Counted from the stretch's first letter, positions 36,559 to 45,994 are shown. The stretch: 64,000 bases of DNA from Actinacidiphila yanglinensis (GCF_900107965.1 NZ_FNVU01000004.1:372001-436000), one strand, 5' to 3'. Numbers and translations are program-made. The notes: a model not told the origin generated them from the letters alone.

Positions 36559-36602
36559 AAGGGCCGGGCCCGGAGCACGCGCTCCGAGAACCCGGCCCTT
36601 TT
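36559..36602. terminator. terminator with nested hairpin and T-tract
   Basis: aagggccggg (36559-36568) pairs with cccggccctt (36591-36600), enclosing cggagc/gctccg (36571-36586), and is followed by TTTT on the plus strand. It lies after the WXG100 gene, facing the end of the convergent ATPase gene. Confidence 0.85.
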
Positions 36603-36745
36603 GCGTGCCCGCGGCCAGATCGGCGCGTCCCGGGCAACTCGCCGCGGCTCGCGGCCGGCAGAGGACCGTAGGGTCCCGCCGCGATGACCTCCGAGGCCCC
36701 GGTGTTCCCGGGCTCTGGAGCCGAGGAGCCCGGGAACGGCGGCGG

Positions 36746-39700
36746 TTACACGGACTCCGCCGCCTGGATCTGGAGCACCGTCCCGCCGCGGATCAGCAGC
36801 CCGCGCCCGGTCGGGCCGCCGCCCGAGTCCCGCGGCAGCCGGACGTTGAACAGATCGCCTTCCGATGCGCCTTGCGGCGACAGCAGCAGGCCGTTGCGCG
36901 ACTTGCGCGCCTCGACCACGAAGCCGCGGTACTGCGAGCCCATCGAGTCCGCCGAACCGGCCGCGATCAGCGCGTGGTCGCCGTCCATACCGCTCTTGAC
37001 GACCTCTTCCAGTGCGGTCTCCAGCGGGCTGTCGTAGAGCAGTTCGCTGTCGTCCACGACGACGGCGTACTGCTTCCCGTCCGCCTTGGCGGTCAGCTCC
37101 GACAGGTCGTCCGGGCTCGCGTCGGTGCCCACCAGCACGCCCAGCACGCCGGGTTCGTCGGCCAGCGCGCGCAGCGGCGAGCGGCGCGGGGTGACCAGGA
37201 CCACCGGCACGCCGTTGCCGAGCAGCGACCGCGTAGCCGTGATCAGCGTCGTCGAGCGGCCCGACTTCGGCGGCCCGGCGACCACGAATCCCGGCCCGGC
37301 GTCCTGGAGATCGATGCCGACGGGGGTCAACTCGTCGCCGCCCACGCCGATCAGCGCCCACAGCGGCGACGGCGGCCTGAAGTCCGGGTCGAACTCCATC
37401 GCTTCGCGCACCGTGACGCGCGGCGGCAGCGCGTCCACCCGCATCGGCCGTTGCGGCTTGGGCAGTCGCCCGACCCGTCCGATCTGCTCGGTGGCCTGCC
37501 GCCCGATCCGCTGGAGGACCTCCACCTGCGCCTGGCCGGCCGGGTCAGCGGCCAGCAGGGCCACCTGGTTCTCCTGCACGCCGTGGTCGGTGGGGCGCAG
37601 TGCCCGCCCGGACGGCATGTTCTTGGGCACCTCGCGCGGGCTGAGTCCGCCGGTGGTGTACTCGTTCGGGTCGGCCATCCGCAGGATCAGCTTGTCCGCG
37701 AAGACCGATGAGATCGCTCCGAGGAAACCGGAGCGGTCCGACGTCATGATGACCTTCAGCCCCGCCGAACCGCCCTCGCGGAAGAGCCTTTGGGCACCCT
37801 CGATCAGCTTCCCGTAGTTGTACGACTCGAAAGTCGAGGTGTAGCCCTCCCAGTTGTCGAGCAGCAGCACCATCCACGGCAGCCGCTCCTCCGGGGTGGA
37901 CGCCATCGCGCGCTGCTCGGCCGCGCTGGACGCCCCCTTGACGGCGAGGAGTTGCTGCCGTCGCGAGACCTCGCCCGTCAGCCGGTCCAGCAGGCGCTGG
38001 AGCCGCTCGGGCTGGTCGCGGGTGACGACGGCGCCGCAGTGCGGCAGCGCCACGAGCGGCAGCAGCGCGTTGGCGCCGCAGTCGATGGCGTAGACGTGCA
38101 CGTCGTTCGGCGCGGTGTCGCGGGCGAGGGCACCCGCGATCGTACGCAGCGCGGTGGAGCGGCCCGAGCGGGGACCGCCGACGATCAGCACGTGTTCGCC
38201 GTGCACCAGGTCGACCGCGAGCGGGGCGCGGGCCTGCCGCGCGGGAAGGTCGGTCAGGCCGTAGGCGATGGGCGGCACGTCCGTGCCCGCGGCGGCGGTC
38301 GGCGGCAGCTGGTCCGCGGTGATCTGCTCCGGCAGGGGGTCCAGCCACGGCTTGCGCGGCGCGGGGAAGTTGAGCAGGTCGGAGGCGTCCCTGATCGCGT
38401 CCACGAGGACGGCGAGGTCGGTGACCATGGTGCCGTCGTCGGCGTCACCCTGCGCGCCGCGCGGTATCGGACGGCCCAGGGACGACCAACCCAGCGCGAC
38501 CACCTCGGCCTTGGCGCGCTCCTGGCCGACGGCAGGGCGGCGGCCACCGATGCGCGCGGACTGCACGCCGATCAGCGACTGCGCGCCGGAGCGGACATAG
38601 GCCCGGCCGGGCGTGGACTTGGCGATCGCACCGGAGTCGGGCGCGTCGATGACGTCGCGGGACTCGTCGGCGTCGGTGACCCGCAGCGCGATGCGCAGGT
38701 TGGTGTTGGCGCGGATGTCGGCGCTGACCACGCCCGCGGGGCGCTGCGTGGCCAGGATCAGGTGGACGCCGAGCGAACGGCCACGGCGGGCGATGTCGAC
38801 CAGGCCGGCGATGAAGTCGGGCAGTTCGGCGACCAGGGAAGCGAACTCGTCGATGATCAGGACGAGTCGGGGCATCGGCTCCAGCTCCGGCCGCAGCCGG
38901 CGCGCGTCGTTGTAGTCCTCGATGTCCTTGGTGCCGGCGTTGAACAGGATGGTCTCGCGGTGGTGCAACTCCGCGGCGAGCGAGGCCAGGGCGCGCTCGG
39001 TGAGGTGCGCGTCCAGGTCGCTGACCATGCCGACGGTGTGCGGCAGCCGGGCGCAGTCCTGGAAGGCGCTGCCGCCCTTGTAGTCGATGAGCACGAAGTT
39101 GAGCGCGTCGGGGCGGTTGGCCACGGCCAGCGAGGCGATGATCGTCTGGAGGAGTTCCGACTTGCCGGCGCCGGTGGTACCGGCGACCAGGGCGTGTGGG
39201 CCGTCCTTGCGGATGTCCAGGACGAAGGTGCCGTCCGCGCCGACACCGATCGGGGCCGCCGTGGTGGAGCCGCCGTGCTGCCATATGCCGGCCACCTGCT
39301 CGCCGACCGGGTCCGGCAGTCCGAGCAGGTCCAGCAGCCGCGCGGAGGTCGGCAGCGCGCTGTCCGCGTCGTCGCGGCTGACGTCGCGGACCGGCGCCAT
39401 CGAACGGGCCACCAGCTCGCACCAGTCCGGGCCGACCTGGTCGGCGAGGACGTCACCGAGGCGTTCCAGGCCGCCGCCGCGCAGGTGCAGCCTGCTGGCG
39501 GACTGCTGGGACCAGCACACCGCGAGCCGTACCTCTTCGGGCAGCAGCCGCTCGTCCTCGTCGACGCACAGCGCGAACATCCCGAAGTTCGGTCCCTCCT
39601 GAAGGAGTTGCGGCACACCGGGCATGCGACGGAGCAGGCGCGCACCGTCCAGCACGATCAGGACGAAGGGGTCGGGACGCAGCCGGCCGCCCTGGGTGGC

Positions 39701-41281
39701 GATGGTGTCCGCCTTGCGCCGGGCGAGCTCCTGGAGGAGTTCGTTGATCCGCTTGCCGGCCGCCTCCTGGTCGGTGCCGATCAACGCCATGCAGTCCTGG
39801 CCCTGTTGGGGCGTCAGGTGCGGCAGCCAGTGCGCCCAGCTCCAGGACGGTTCGGCGTCGTGGGCGGAGGACAGCACCACGATCGACAGGTCGCGCGGGC
39901 TGTGCAGCACCGCGGCCTGCGAGACCAGCCAGCGTGCCGTGGCAAGGGCGCGCGGGCGTTCGCCCGCCACGCCGACCACGCCGATCTCCGGGATCGGCAG
40001 CGGCAGCGGCACGTCGTTCACCAGCGGGGGCTCCAACGGGGGTGCGCCTTCGTCGCGGTGGCCCTTGGGTTGGAGTTCGATGTCCGCCGGCATGTCGGCG
40101 ACGCCGATCCGCAGCCGCATCGCGTCGGGGTCGGTGAGCCGGCGTTCCCACAGCCGGCGGCGCGGGCCGGTCGCGAAGAGCAGGATCTCGGCGGCGTCGG
40201 GGTAACTGGCGCGCCGCTCGCGCTGGTCGGACAGCCGCGCTGCCTCCAACTCCTCATGGTGCTCGGCGAGGGCGACCTTGTAACTCTTCGCCTGGTCGCG
40301 GTTCTTGCGCTTGCCCTCGCGGTTCTCGCTGATCCACTGGCCGACCATCATCACCGGGCTCATCACGCAGAACAGCAGCATGTAGACCTGATGGACCATG
40401 AAATACATCATCAGGCCGAAGATCAGCGGCACGATGAGGGTGAGGGTCTGGAAGCGGGCGCGGTCGCCCTTCTCCCCTTTCTGCGGCACGAACAGCCGTA
40501 TCCGCGGCGGGAGGACCGACAGCCGCGGCGGGCGGTTGTAGGCGAGGCCGCCCTCGCCCATCGGCGACAGGTGGGCGTCGGGCACGCTCGGCTCGTCCAG
40601 GACGAGCACCGACTCGCCGGCCTTCATCTGGGCGCGCAGCGGCCACGGCCGCTCCGACTCCACCGGCTCGCCCTCCAGGGTCACGCCGGAACCGGGCGCG
40701 CCGATCAGCGTCACCGTCCCGTCCATGGCGACCGAGACCCGCGCGGCCGTGGGCGGGATTGCCGGGTCCTGCACGGTGATGGTGCAGCCGACCGCCGAGC
40801 CGATCGTCGCGGTGCCGACGCCGAGCCGCGCCACCCGGCCCGCGCCCGGGCCCGCGCACACCCGCAGTTCGTAGCGCCCCGACGGCTCGCCGGTCCGCAT
40901 GAACGGCCCGATGGAGTCGTCGACGGTGACCCGCATGCCGTCGCGCAGCAGCGTCGACGCCTGCGCCTGCGGGTCGCAGGGCACCCCGTCGGCCCACAGC
41001 ACGGGTACGGCGGGCGCCTGTTGCGCCGCCCACGCCGTCTGACCGCCGAACTGGCCCTGCGGCGCGGCCTGTTGTTCCTGATACCCACCGCCCTGGTGCT
41101 GCCCGGGGAACTGGACGACCACGCCGCCGCCGTGCCCGACCGGTTCCGGCGCGGCTGCGACCGCCCCCACCGCCCGTCCCAGCGCCAGCGCGACGTCGCC
41201 CGCGCTCGCGGAGTCGTCGGCCGTCAGCAACACGTCCTGCGCGTCGACACCCTGCTGGACGACCGTCACGGTCACGCGCAT
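36746..41281 (-). CDS. eccC: EccC/EssC-type FtsK-SpoIIIE ATPase of type VII secretion
   Basis: 1511 residues from ATG 41281. The N-terminal part has a small MRVTVTVVQQGVDAQDVLL domain and an FHA-like domain (about residues 135-215, VGTATIGSAVGCTITVQDPA), as in Firmicutes EssC rather than mycobacterial EccC. Two membrane helices follow (about 280-325, LTLIVPLIFGLMMYFMVHQV). Three FtsK/SpoIIIE ATPase domains come next. P-loop 1 is canonical (GTTGAGKSE, Lys707) with acidic LVLIIDEFAS. P-loops 2 and 3 have Arg instead of Lys (GGPRSGRST, Arg1041; GPPKSGRST, Arg1342) and lack the DE pair. It should form the secretion motor for the WXG100 proteins nearby. No EccB, EccD, EccE or mycosin gene is in the window. 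Confidence 0.92.
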   Translation of the reverse strand: MRVTVTVVQQGVDAQDVLLTADDSASAGDVALALGRAVGAVAAAPEPVGHGGGVVVQFPGQHQGGGYQEQQAAPQGQFGGQTAWAAQQAPAVPVLWADGVPCDPQAQASTLLRDGMRVTVDDSIGPFMRTGEPSGRYELRVCAGPGAGRVARLGVGTATIGSAVGCTITVQDPAIPPTAARVSVAMDGTVTLIGAPGSGVTLEGEPVESERPWPLRAQMKAGESVLVLDEPSVPDAHLSPMGEGGLAYNRPPRLSVLPPRIRLFVPQKGEKGDRARFQTLTLIVPLIFGLMMYFMVHQVYMLLFCVMSPVMMVGQWISENREGKRKNRDQAKSYKVALAEHHEELEAARLSDQRERRASYPDAAEILLFATGPRRRLWERRLTDPDAMRLRIGVADMPADIELQPKGHRDEGAPPLEPPLVNDVPLPLPIPEIGVVGVAGERPRALATARWLVSQAAVLHSPRDLSIVVLSSAHDAEPSWSWAHWLPHLTPQQGQDCMALIGTDQEAAGKRINELLQELARRKADTIATQGGRLRPDPFVLIVLDGARLLRRMPGVPQLLQEGPNFGMFALCVDEDERLLPEEVRLAVCWSQQSASRLHLRGGGLERLGDVLADQVGPDWCELVARSMAPVRDVSRDDADSALPTSARLLDLLGLPDPVGEQVAGIWQHGGSTTAAPIGVGADGTFVLDIRKDGPHALVAGTTGAGKSELLQTIIASLAVANRPDALNFVLIDYKGGSAFQDCARLPHTVGMVSDLDAHLTERALASLAAELHHRETILFNAGTKDIEDYNDARRLRPELEPMPRLVLIIDEFASLVAELPDFIAGLVDIARRGRSLGVHLILATQRPAGVVSADIRANTNLRIALRVTDADESRDVIDAPDSGAIAKSTPGRAYVRSGAQSLIGVQSARIGGRRPAVGQERAKAEVVALGWSSLGRPIPRGAQGDADDGTMVTDLAVLVDAIRDASDLLNFPAPRKPWLDPLPEQITADQLPPTAAAGTDVPPIAYGLTDLPARQARAPLAVDLVHGEHVLIVGGPRSGRSTALRTIAGALARDTAPNDVHVYAIDCGANALLPLVALPHCGAVVTRDQPERLQRLLDRLTGEVSRRQQLLAVKGASSAAEQRAMASTPEERLPWMVLLLDNWEGYTSTFESYNYGKLIEGAQRLFREGGSAGLKVIMTSDRSGFLGAISSVFADKLILRMADPNEYTTGGLSPREVPKNMPSGRALRPTDHGVQENQVALLAADPAGQAQVEVLQRIGRQATEQIGRVGRLPKPQRPMRVDALPPRVTVREAMEFDPDFRPPSPLWALIGVGGDELTPVGIDLQDAGPGFVVAGPPKSGRSTTLITATRSLLGNGVPVVLVTPRRSPLRALADEPGVLGVLVGTDASPDDLSELTAKADGKQYAVVVDDSELLYDSPLETALEEVVKSGMDGDHALIAAGSADSMGSQYRGFVVEARKSRNGLLLSPQGASEGDLFNVRLPRDSGGGPTGRGLLIRGGTVLQIQAAESV

Positions 41282-41606
41282 GGCTGTGTCCCTCCCCGTG
41301 GGCCCGCACCAGGCCCCGCATCCACTGTGCTGTCTCCACTATCGCAGCGTCACTACGAGGCTTACGAGGCTATCGGCCCGCGGAAACCCGGGGTAAGCCC
41401 CCGCACGCCCCGGCCCCGACCGGGTCCAGCCCCGGCCGAGCGGCTCTCGGCCGGCGCATTGCGGTGGGCGCGGAACCGTTTCCATCCCCTGTGCAATCCT
41501 CGTGGGTAACGCCAGGTCCCAGTCGGGTTCTCCCAGATGCGGCGGACAATGCCCTCAGCGTGTGACGAACCCGGCAAAAGGATGAGTCGCCAACGGGAGG
41601 TAGCAG
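41282..41606. other. 325-bp divergent control region of eccC and the 689-residue gene
   Basis: No gene is visible. It contains a tandem direct repeat tacgaggct-tacgaggct (41354-41371) and a GATAGT minus-strand -10-like element nearby. The strong ribosome site gggaggtag of the plus-strand gene lies at its right end. Transcription must diverge from here to eccC and to the putative substrate gene, so co-regulation is possible. Confidence 0.5.
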
Positions 41607-43676
41607 ATGGGTGAGTTCTCCGGAATAGATCCGGATGGGCTGCAGCAGATGACGAGTTCGTTCAAGGGCGACAAGGACCACTTGCGCTCCACGGCCACGT
41701 CGTACAAGTCCCAGTTCGACCAGCAGGGTCTGGACACCTCTTCCCTGACCCAGCTGATCGGTATCTGCGGCTGGCTGGACGACCAGATGCCGATGCTCAC
41801 CCGCCGCTACCACCTGGCCATCGCGGCGCAGAAGCCGTACCCGGGGCACAAAGGCATGGTCTCGGTCGACGACAGCATGGTGGGCACCACCGCGCAGTCG
41901 CAGAAGGACGGCAAGGCCCTCGCGGACAAGTACAAGGACGCGCTGGAGAACGGCGACGACCCCTCCGAGGACCTCTTCGCCGACCTGGACGCCCACTCCG
42001 ACGACCCGGACTACCTCAAGTCGTTCTACAACGAGTTGGGGCAGCAGAACCTGCAGGTCATGACGAACGACATGGCCGACGACAACATGTACGGCCGCTA
42101 CGGGGACCATCCGGACCAGGCCCTGCACGACCGCGACGTGCTCGCCAAGACCTTCGGCACCTTCACCAAGGTCGCCTTCGAGGGCCAGACGGCCCAGCAG
42201 AAGCAGGCGAGCTGGGACAAGTGGTTCGACGGCTTCAAGGACCCCAACGGCACCTTCCGGTCCGACTACATGACGTCATTGCTGCCGGGCGGTTCGCAGG
42301 ACAAGGACTTCCTCGTCGCGCTCGGCAACCGTGTCTACGACAAGGACCCGCAGAAGAGCGGTTCGAACTACCTCCGTGCGGGCGGCATCGACCACGGCCA
42401 GTTCGCCAACGACCATCTCACCCAGCTGTTCCAGGCGATCAGCAAGAACCCCGAGGCATCGGGCGAGTGGATGGACGACAACTACGACCAGATGCAGAAG
42501 ATGATCTACCCGGGTCTGGTCACGTCGCTGAACGAGCCGCAGTCGCGGGCGGACGCCTTCGTGGCGATGATGCATGCCGGCACGATCGACTTGAAGTCGA
42601 CCGACCGGCCGCTCGCCGAGAAGCTCACCGCCCGCATCATGATGGACAACTGGCGCCACCAGCAGGGCGACGAGAAGGGCATTCACCCGTACGACCCCAT
42701 CGACGCGTTCTACGGCCAACTCGTCACGGCCAACTGGAGCGACATGGTCTACGGGATCACGTCACCAGTCGGTGACCAGCTGTACGGAGGAGACCCCAGC
42801 AAGAAGGGATTCACCACGAAGCTGGCGCAGTGGGATCAGAAGGACTTCCTTGCCAGCCAGGACCCGAACCGCCCCGGTCTCGAAATGGGCGCCCCCATGT
42901 GGCAGGCGCTCCTCAACGAGTCCGCCCGGGACCCGAAGACGGCCGGCGAGGAGAGCGCCCTCTTCGACTCCTTCCGGACGACGATCGACAACCAGGTCGA
43001 CAGTGCCAAGAAGGACACCGACGACCACGCGCAGGACTACCGGATGATGCAGCGCGGCATGATGATGAACGCGTACAGCCAGGCCTTCGACTACGCCGAG
43101 GGGTCGATCGAGGAAGACGCCAACGAGTGGGCGAACAGTGTCAACAGCGCCCGGACCGCCCTGATCAAGACGTCGGCCGAGCTCGTGAAGGGTGTCGCCA
43201 CCGACGGGGCGTCCGCCATCACCGACATCGGCACCGACAAGGCCAAGGAACTCGGCGGGTCCGCGACCGACCTGCTCACCGACTACATCGCCAGCAAGGT
43301 GTCCGTGAGCCCGGAGGACGCGCCTGGACTCGCGGCGAAGTACAAGGCCATCGACGCCAAGAAACTCTCGCTCACCTGGCAGGACGAGTACCGGCGTGAG
43401 GCCAACGGACAGCTCACCAACGGCGGTTTCTCCTCCGACGTGACCGCGACGGTCACCGTGCATCCCCGGACCGGAGACGCGCAGCACTTCACCGGTGACC
43501 CCAAGCAGTACATCAAGAGCCCGGACGACAACTTCCTCAACCCTGACGGAACGGTCAAGGACACCTTGACTCCTCGCGAGCGGACCGCCTACAGCAACTG
43601 GCTCATGGATCCCGCGATCATCAACCACGTCGACTCGAGGGGCTTCACGCAGGGCCAGCAGTTCCAGCACCTGTAG
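41607..43676 (+). CDS. 689-residue helical protein, probable T7SS substrate
   Basis: 689 residues from ATG 41607, with gggaggtag upstream. The N-terminus MGEFSGIDPDGLQQMTSSFK, followed by helices (LRSTATSYKSQF, then LTQLIGICGWLDDQMPMLTR), resembles the N-terminal helical hairpin of long WXG/LXG-type secreted proteins. There is no Sec signal and no membrane helix. The rest is Asp/Lys/Gln-rich and helical, with no recognisable toxin motif; the last 130 residues look more beta-rich (DVTATVTVHPRTGDAQHFTG). Its lower GC3 and polar composition resemble secreted effectors or sheath proteins. It is divergent from eccC. Homologues are annotated only as DUF or hypothetical as far as I recall. Confidence 0.8.
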   Translation: MGEFSGIDPDGLQQMTSSFKGDKDHLRSTATSYKSQFDQQGLDTSSLTQLIGICGWLDDQMPMLTRRYHLAIAAQKPYPGHKGMVSVDDSMVGTTAQSQKDGKALADKYKDALENGDDPSEDLFADLDAHSDDPDYLKSFYNELGQQNLQVMTNDMADDNMYGRYGDHPDQALHDRDVLAKTFGTFTKVAFEGQTAQQKQASWDKWFDGFKDPNGTFRSDYMTSLLPGGSQDKDFLVALGNRVYDKDPQKSGSNYLRAGGIDHGQFANDHLTQLFQAISKNPEASGEWMDDNYDQMQKMIYPGLVTSLNEPQSRADAFVAMMHAGTIDLKSTDRPLAEKLTARIMMDNWRHQQGDEKGIHPYDPIDAFYGQLVTANWSDMVYGITSPVGDQLYGGDPSKKGFTTKLAQWDQKDFLASQDPNRPGLEMGAPMWQALLNESARDPKTAGEESALFDSFRTTIDNQVDSAKKDTDDHAQDYRMMQRGMMMNAYSQAFDYAEGSIEEDANEWANSVNSARTALIKTSAELVKGVATDGASAITDIGTDKAKELGGSATDLLTDYIASKVSVSPEDAPGLAAKYKAIDAKKLSLTWQDEYRREANGQLTNGGFSSDVTATVTVHPRTGDAQHFTGDPKQYIKSPDDNFLNPDGTVKDTLTPRERTAYSNWLMDPAIINHVDSRGFTQGQQFQHL

Positions 43677-43690
43677 GAGCAGCGGAGTGG

Positions 43691-43731
43691 GGTGAGTGGA
43701 TCAGCCGCTCCGGTCGGCTGATCCGGTCACC
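43691..43731. terminator. extended hairpin between convergent genes
   Basis: ggatcagccg (43698-43707) pairs with cggctgatcc (43715-43724). ggtga and tcacc extend the stem outward around a small internal loop. It serves both the 689-residue gene and the opposing membrane-protein gene. Confidence 0.85.
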
Positions 43732-43745
43732 GGCCCTGTCCCGGC

Positions 43746-44414
43746 TCACTTGCTCTTCGGCTCGATCTTCAGGGTGTTGAGGAAGTCGCGCAGGACTCCG
43801 GCGGCGTTGTGATCCACGAGCGTGTGGTGGTTCAGTACGGGTGCGAGCGTGACCGTGGCGGCCTTGCTCTGCCACGCGCAGCGCGTGATGGTGCGACCGG
43901 CCCCGGTGACATCGGCGCACTGGATCGTGCCGCCCAGCTTGCCGGCGGGATAGCCGGTGATCTTCTCCGAGCCGTCGGTCCCGAGGAGTGACGAGGTCAT
44001 CGAGTCCGAGCCCGGTCCTTCGTTGGTCCCTTCATCGGTGGTGAAGTTCGGCGGGTCGAGGGAGACGACGACCATCGCGGCCCGGCCACCCGCGGCCCGA
44101 TAGGTCAGGTTGACCTCGCCTTTGGAGATGTCGGTGTTCACGCTCGACAGCGCCGTCCACTCCGTGTCGCCGTCCTTCGCCTCCGTGTACGCGCCGAACG
44201 CCTTCGGAATCACGGCGGTGTGCTTCGTCGGCTTGGAGTCACCGCTGTTGGCGCTCACCACCCACGCGGTGATGCCGCCGACGACGACCACCGCCGCGAC
44301 CACGCCGGCCAGGATCTTCCTGCGGCGCTTCGCGCGGTCGCGCGTGGCGGAGTCAGGTACGGAGATCGGGGTGAGGGCGATCCCGTTGTCGTTGTCGGCG
44401 GCGTTGTTCGTCAC
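43746..44414 (-). CDS. single-helix membrane protein of the T7SS locus
   Basis: 222 residues from GTG 44414, with aggagg 8 nt upstream. A polar N-terminus of about 30 residues with RDRAKRRRK precedes one membrane helix (ILAGVVAAVVVVGGITAWVV). An outside domain of 165 residues follows, with two Cys (IQCADVT, TRCAWQS) likely to form a disulfide. The topology (cytoplasmic N-terminus, external C-terminal domain) is that of a bitopic envelope protein. It is convergent with the probable substrate gene and divergent from the second WXG-like gene. Function unknown; an accessory role in secretion is inferred from position. Confidence 0.8.
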   Translation of the reverse strand: MTNNAADNDNGIALTPISVPDSATRDRAKRRRKILAGVVAAVVVVGGITAWVVSANSGDSKPTKHTAVIPKAFGAYTEAKDGDTEWTALSSVNTDISKGEVNLTYRAAGGRAAMVVVSLDPPNFTTDEGTNEGPGSDSMTSSLLGTDGSEKITGYPAGKLGGTIQCADVTGAGRTITRCAWQSKAATVTLAPVLNHHTLVDHNAAGVLRDFLNTLKIEPKSK

Positions 44415-44626
44415 GTAGTCCTCCTGCGGGGGCTAGCAGATACCATAGAGGCTGGAGCGCCATGGGCACACAGGGTCCGTCCGGGGCGTGCGGGGGCCGA
44501 GGGATTCGCTTCGGCACCGGGCCGCCCGTCCACGGCGGTTGCGTGGCAGGCCCGCAGGCGTTCCTCTCGGCCAGGTCCGGCGGCGCCCGGTGGCGCGCGG
44601 CAGTTTCGACGACGGGGGACAGTTCG

Positions 44627-44953
44627 ATGGGCGGTAGCAGTAGCAGCACGACACCACAGGCGACGGTGCCGAATCCGGCGATCGAGGATCTGAACGCCCT
44701 CAAGCGCCGGCTCACCCAGGATCTCGGCACGCTCAAGGAGCCTCTGAAGACCACGACTTCGGACATGACCGGTGGCAAGGTCTGGGTCGGCAAGGCCGCC
44801 GACGACTGGACCGCCGACGTCAAGGGCCGGCACGGCACCATCCAGACGCTGCTCGGCAGGCTCGTTCCCGTGATCGACGCCGAGATCGCCAAGCTCCCGG
44901 AGAAGGTCACCCCGGGCGAGGCCAAGCTCTACAACATGGACAGATACCGGTAG
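44627..44953 (+). CDS. second WXG100-like protein
   Basis: 108 residues from ATG 44627, with ggggga upstream. A 15-residue Ser/Thr/Pro N-terminus is followed by two helices around W53-V-G55 (GGKVWVGKAADDW), the WXG turn. Leu-rich heptads are present in NALKRRLTQDLGTLKEPL and TIQTLLGRLVPVIDAEIA. It differs from the 36.2-kb WXG100 protein enough to be a heterodimer partner or a separate substrate. A longer frame from 44462 is Arg/Gly-rich and not family-like. Confidence 0.82.
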   Translation: MGGSSSSTTPQATVPNPAIEDLNALKRRLTQDLGTLKEPLKTTTSDMTGGKVWVGKAADDWTADVKGRHGTIQTLLGRLVPVIDAEIAKLPEKVTPGEAKLYNMDRYR

Positions 44954-45108
44954 CCGACCGGAGCGCCAACAGGCGTCGCACCGCCCTCCGCCCGGTCCGT
45001 CGCCCCGGCTACGGCCGGCTGCGGTGGGATCGAAGCGACCGTCACTACTGTGGACGGGCCGGTGTCGTTCTGTTGCAATGCTGTGGGCGGGTTGTCACTG
45101 GCCATGCC

Positions 45109-45138
45109 TTGAGGGCGTTTGTTTGGCGCTGATAGCGT
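45109..45138 (+). promoter_or_regulatory. candidate promoter of the Tad operon
   Basis: TTGAGG (45109-45114) and TAGCGT (45133-45138) are 18 bp apart. The transcript would carry a leader of about 100 nt with a possible atcggcc/ggccgat stem (45152-45158 and 45203-45209) before cpaB. All genes from 45245 to 54915 run in one direction with short gaps or overlaps. Confidence 0.5.
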
Positions 45139-45244
45139 GCGGTGACTTGACATCGGCCTGTGGGTCGTCGCCGGACAGGAGCGCGACGGACACCCCTCAC
45201 GGGGCCGATCAGCTGATGCGATGCGCCGGCTCGGGGGCAGTGAA

Positions 45245-45994
45245 GTGAAGACCAGGGAACGATCGTCCGCGGGCGGTGGCGGTGGCCGCCAGTCCGTTCC
45301 CGCACCGACGTTGAACGGACCGGGGGTCGGCAGCCGGCTGCCGGTCGCACCGCGCGAGCGCAAGCCCGCACTGGCCGCGCTGGCCGTCCTGCTCATCCTG
45401 GTGGGCGCGCTCGGTGCCACCGTGATGGTGCTGCGCGCGGGCAACAAGGTGTCGGTCGTCGAGGTCACGCAGGCGGTCTCGGTGGGCGACCCGATCCCGC
45501 AGTCTGCCATCACCGAGGTGATGGTGGCCGACGGCACCGACGTCCACTACATCAGGTGGAGTCAGCGCGACGACCTGCTCACCCGGTTCCGCGCGTCGAC
45601 CAACATCACGTCCGGTTCCGTGCTGGTCGAGTCGATGATCACCAACAAGAGCGACCTCCTCCCGGCCGGCAAGGCCCTGGTCGGCCTGTCGCTGAAGGAG
45701 GGCCAGTTCCCCAGCGGCCTGAGCAACGGGCTCACCGTTGCCGCGTACCTGGTCGGTGACAACGCCAAGACGTCGAGCGACTCCGGCGACTCGGCCGGGA
45801 GCAGCGCCTCCGGCGGCAACCCTCCGATCAGCGACGACCTGATCATCAAGAAGATCGAGTCCAGCGGCCAGAACGGGCTGGGGGACGGCACCACGACCAT
45901 CACGGTCATCGCGGACGCCGCCGACGCCGGCGCGCTGACGGCCGCCTCCGCCTCGGGCGACGTCTCCCTCGTGCTCCTCCCCAGCAAGCACTGA
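45245..45994 (+). CDS. cpaB: CpaB-like SAF-domain pilus assembly protein
   Basis: 249 residues from GTG 45245; ATG 45221 is an alternative that adds 8 residues. A Gly-rich N-terminus leads to one membrane helix (ALAALAVLLILVGALGATVM). The SAF domain follows (VVEVTQAVSVGDPIPQSAIT, LLPAGKALVGLSLKEGQFP), the fold shared by CpaB/FlgA-type assembly proteins. A Ser-rich loop and a short C-terminal domain complete it. In Gram-positive Tad systems, which lack an outer-membrane secretin, CpaB probably acts in the cell-wall zone. It is the first gene of the Tad operon. Confidence 0.85.
   Translation: MKTRERSSAGGGGGRQSVPAPTLNGPGVGSRLPVAPRERKPALAALAVLLILVGALGATVMVLRAGNKVSVVEVTQAVSVGDPIPQSAITEVMVADGTDVHYIRWSQRDDLLTRFRASTNITSGSVLVESMITNKSDLLPAGKALVGLSLKEGQFPSGLSNGLTVAAYLVGDNAKTSSDSGDSAGSSASGGNPPISDDLIIKKIESSGQNGLGDGTTTITVIADAADAGALTAASASGDVSLVLLPSKH

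Noticed and set aside
37790..41509. A 1239-codon plus-strand frame opposite eccC
   Set aside because: It mirrors the eccC codons and has no start signal or domain. eccC has three readable ATPase domains.
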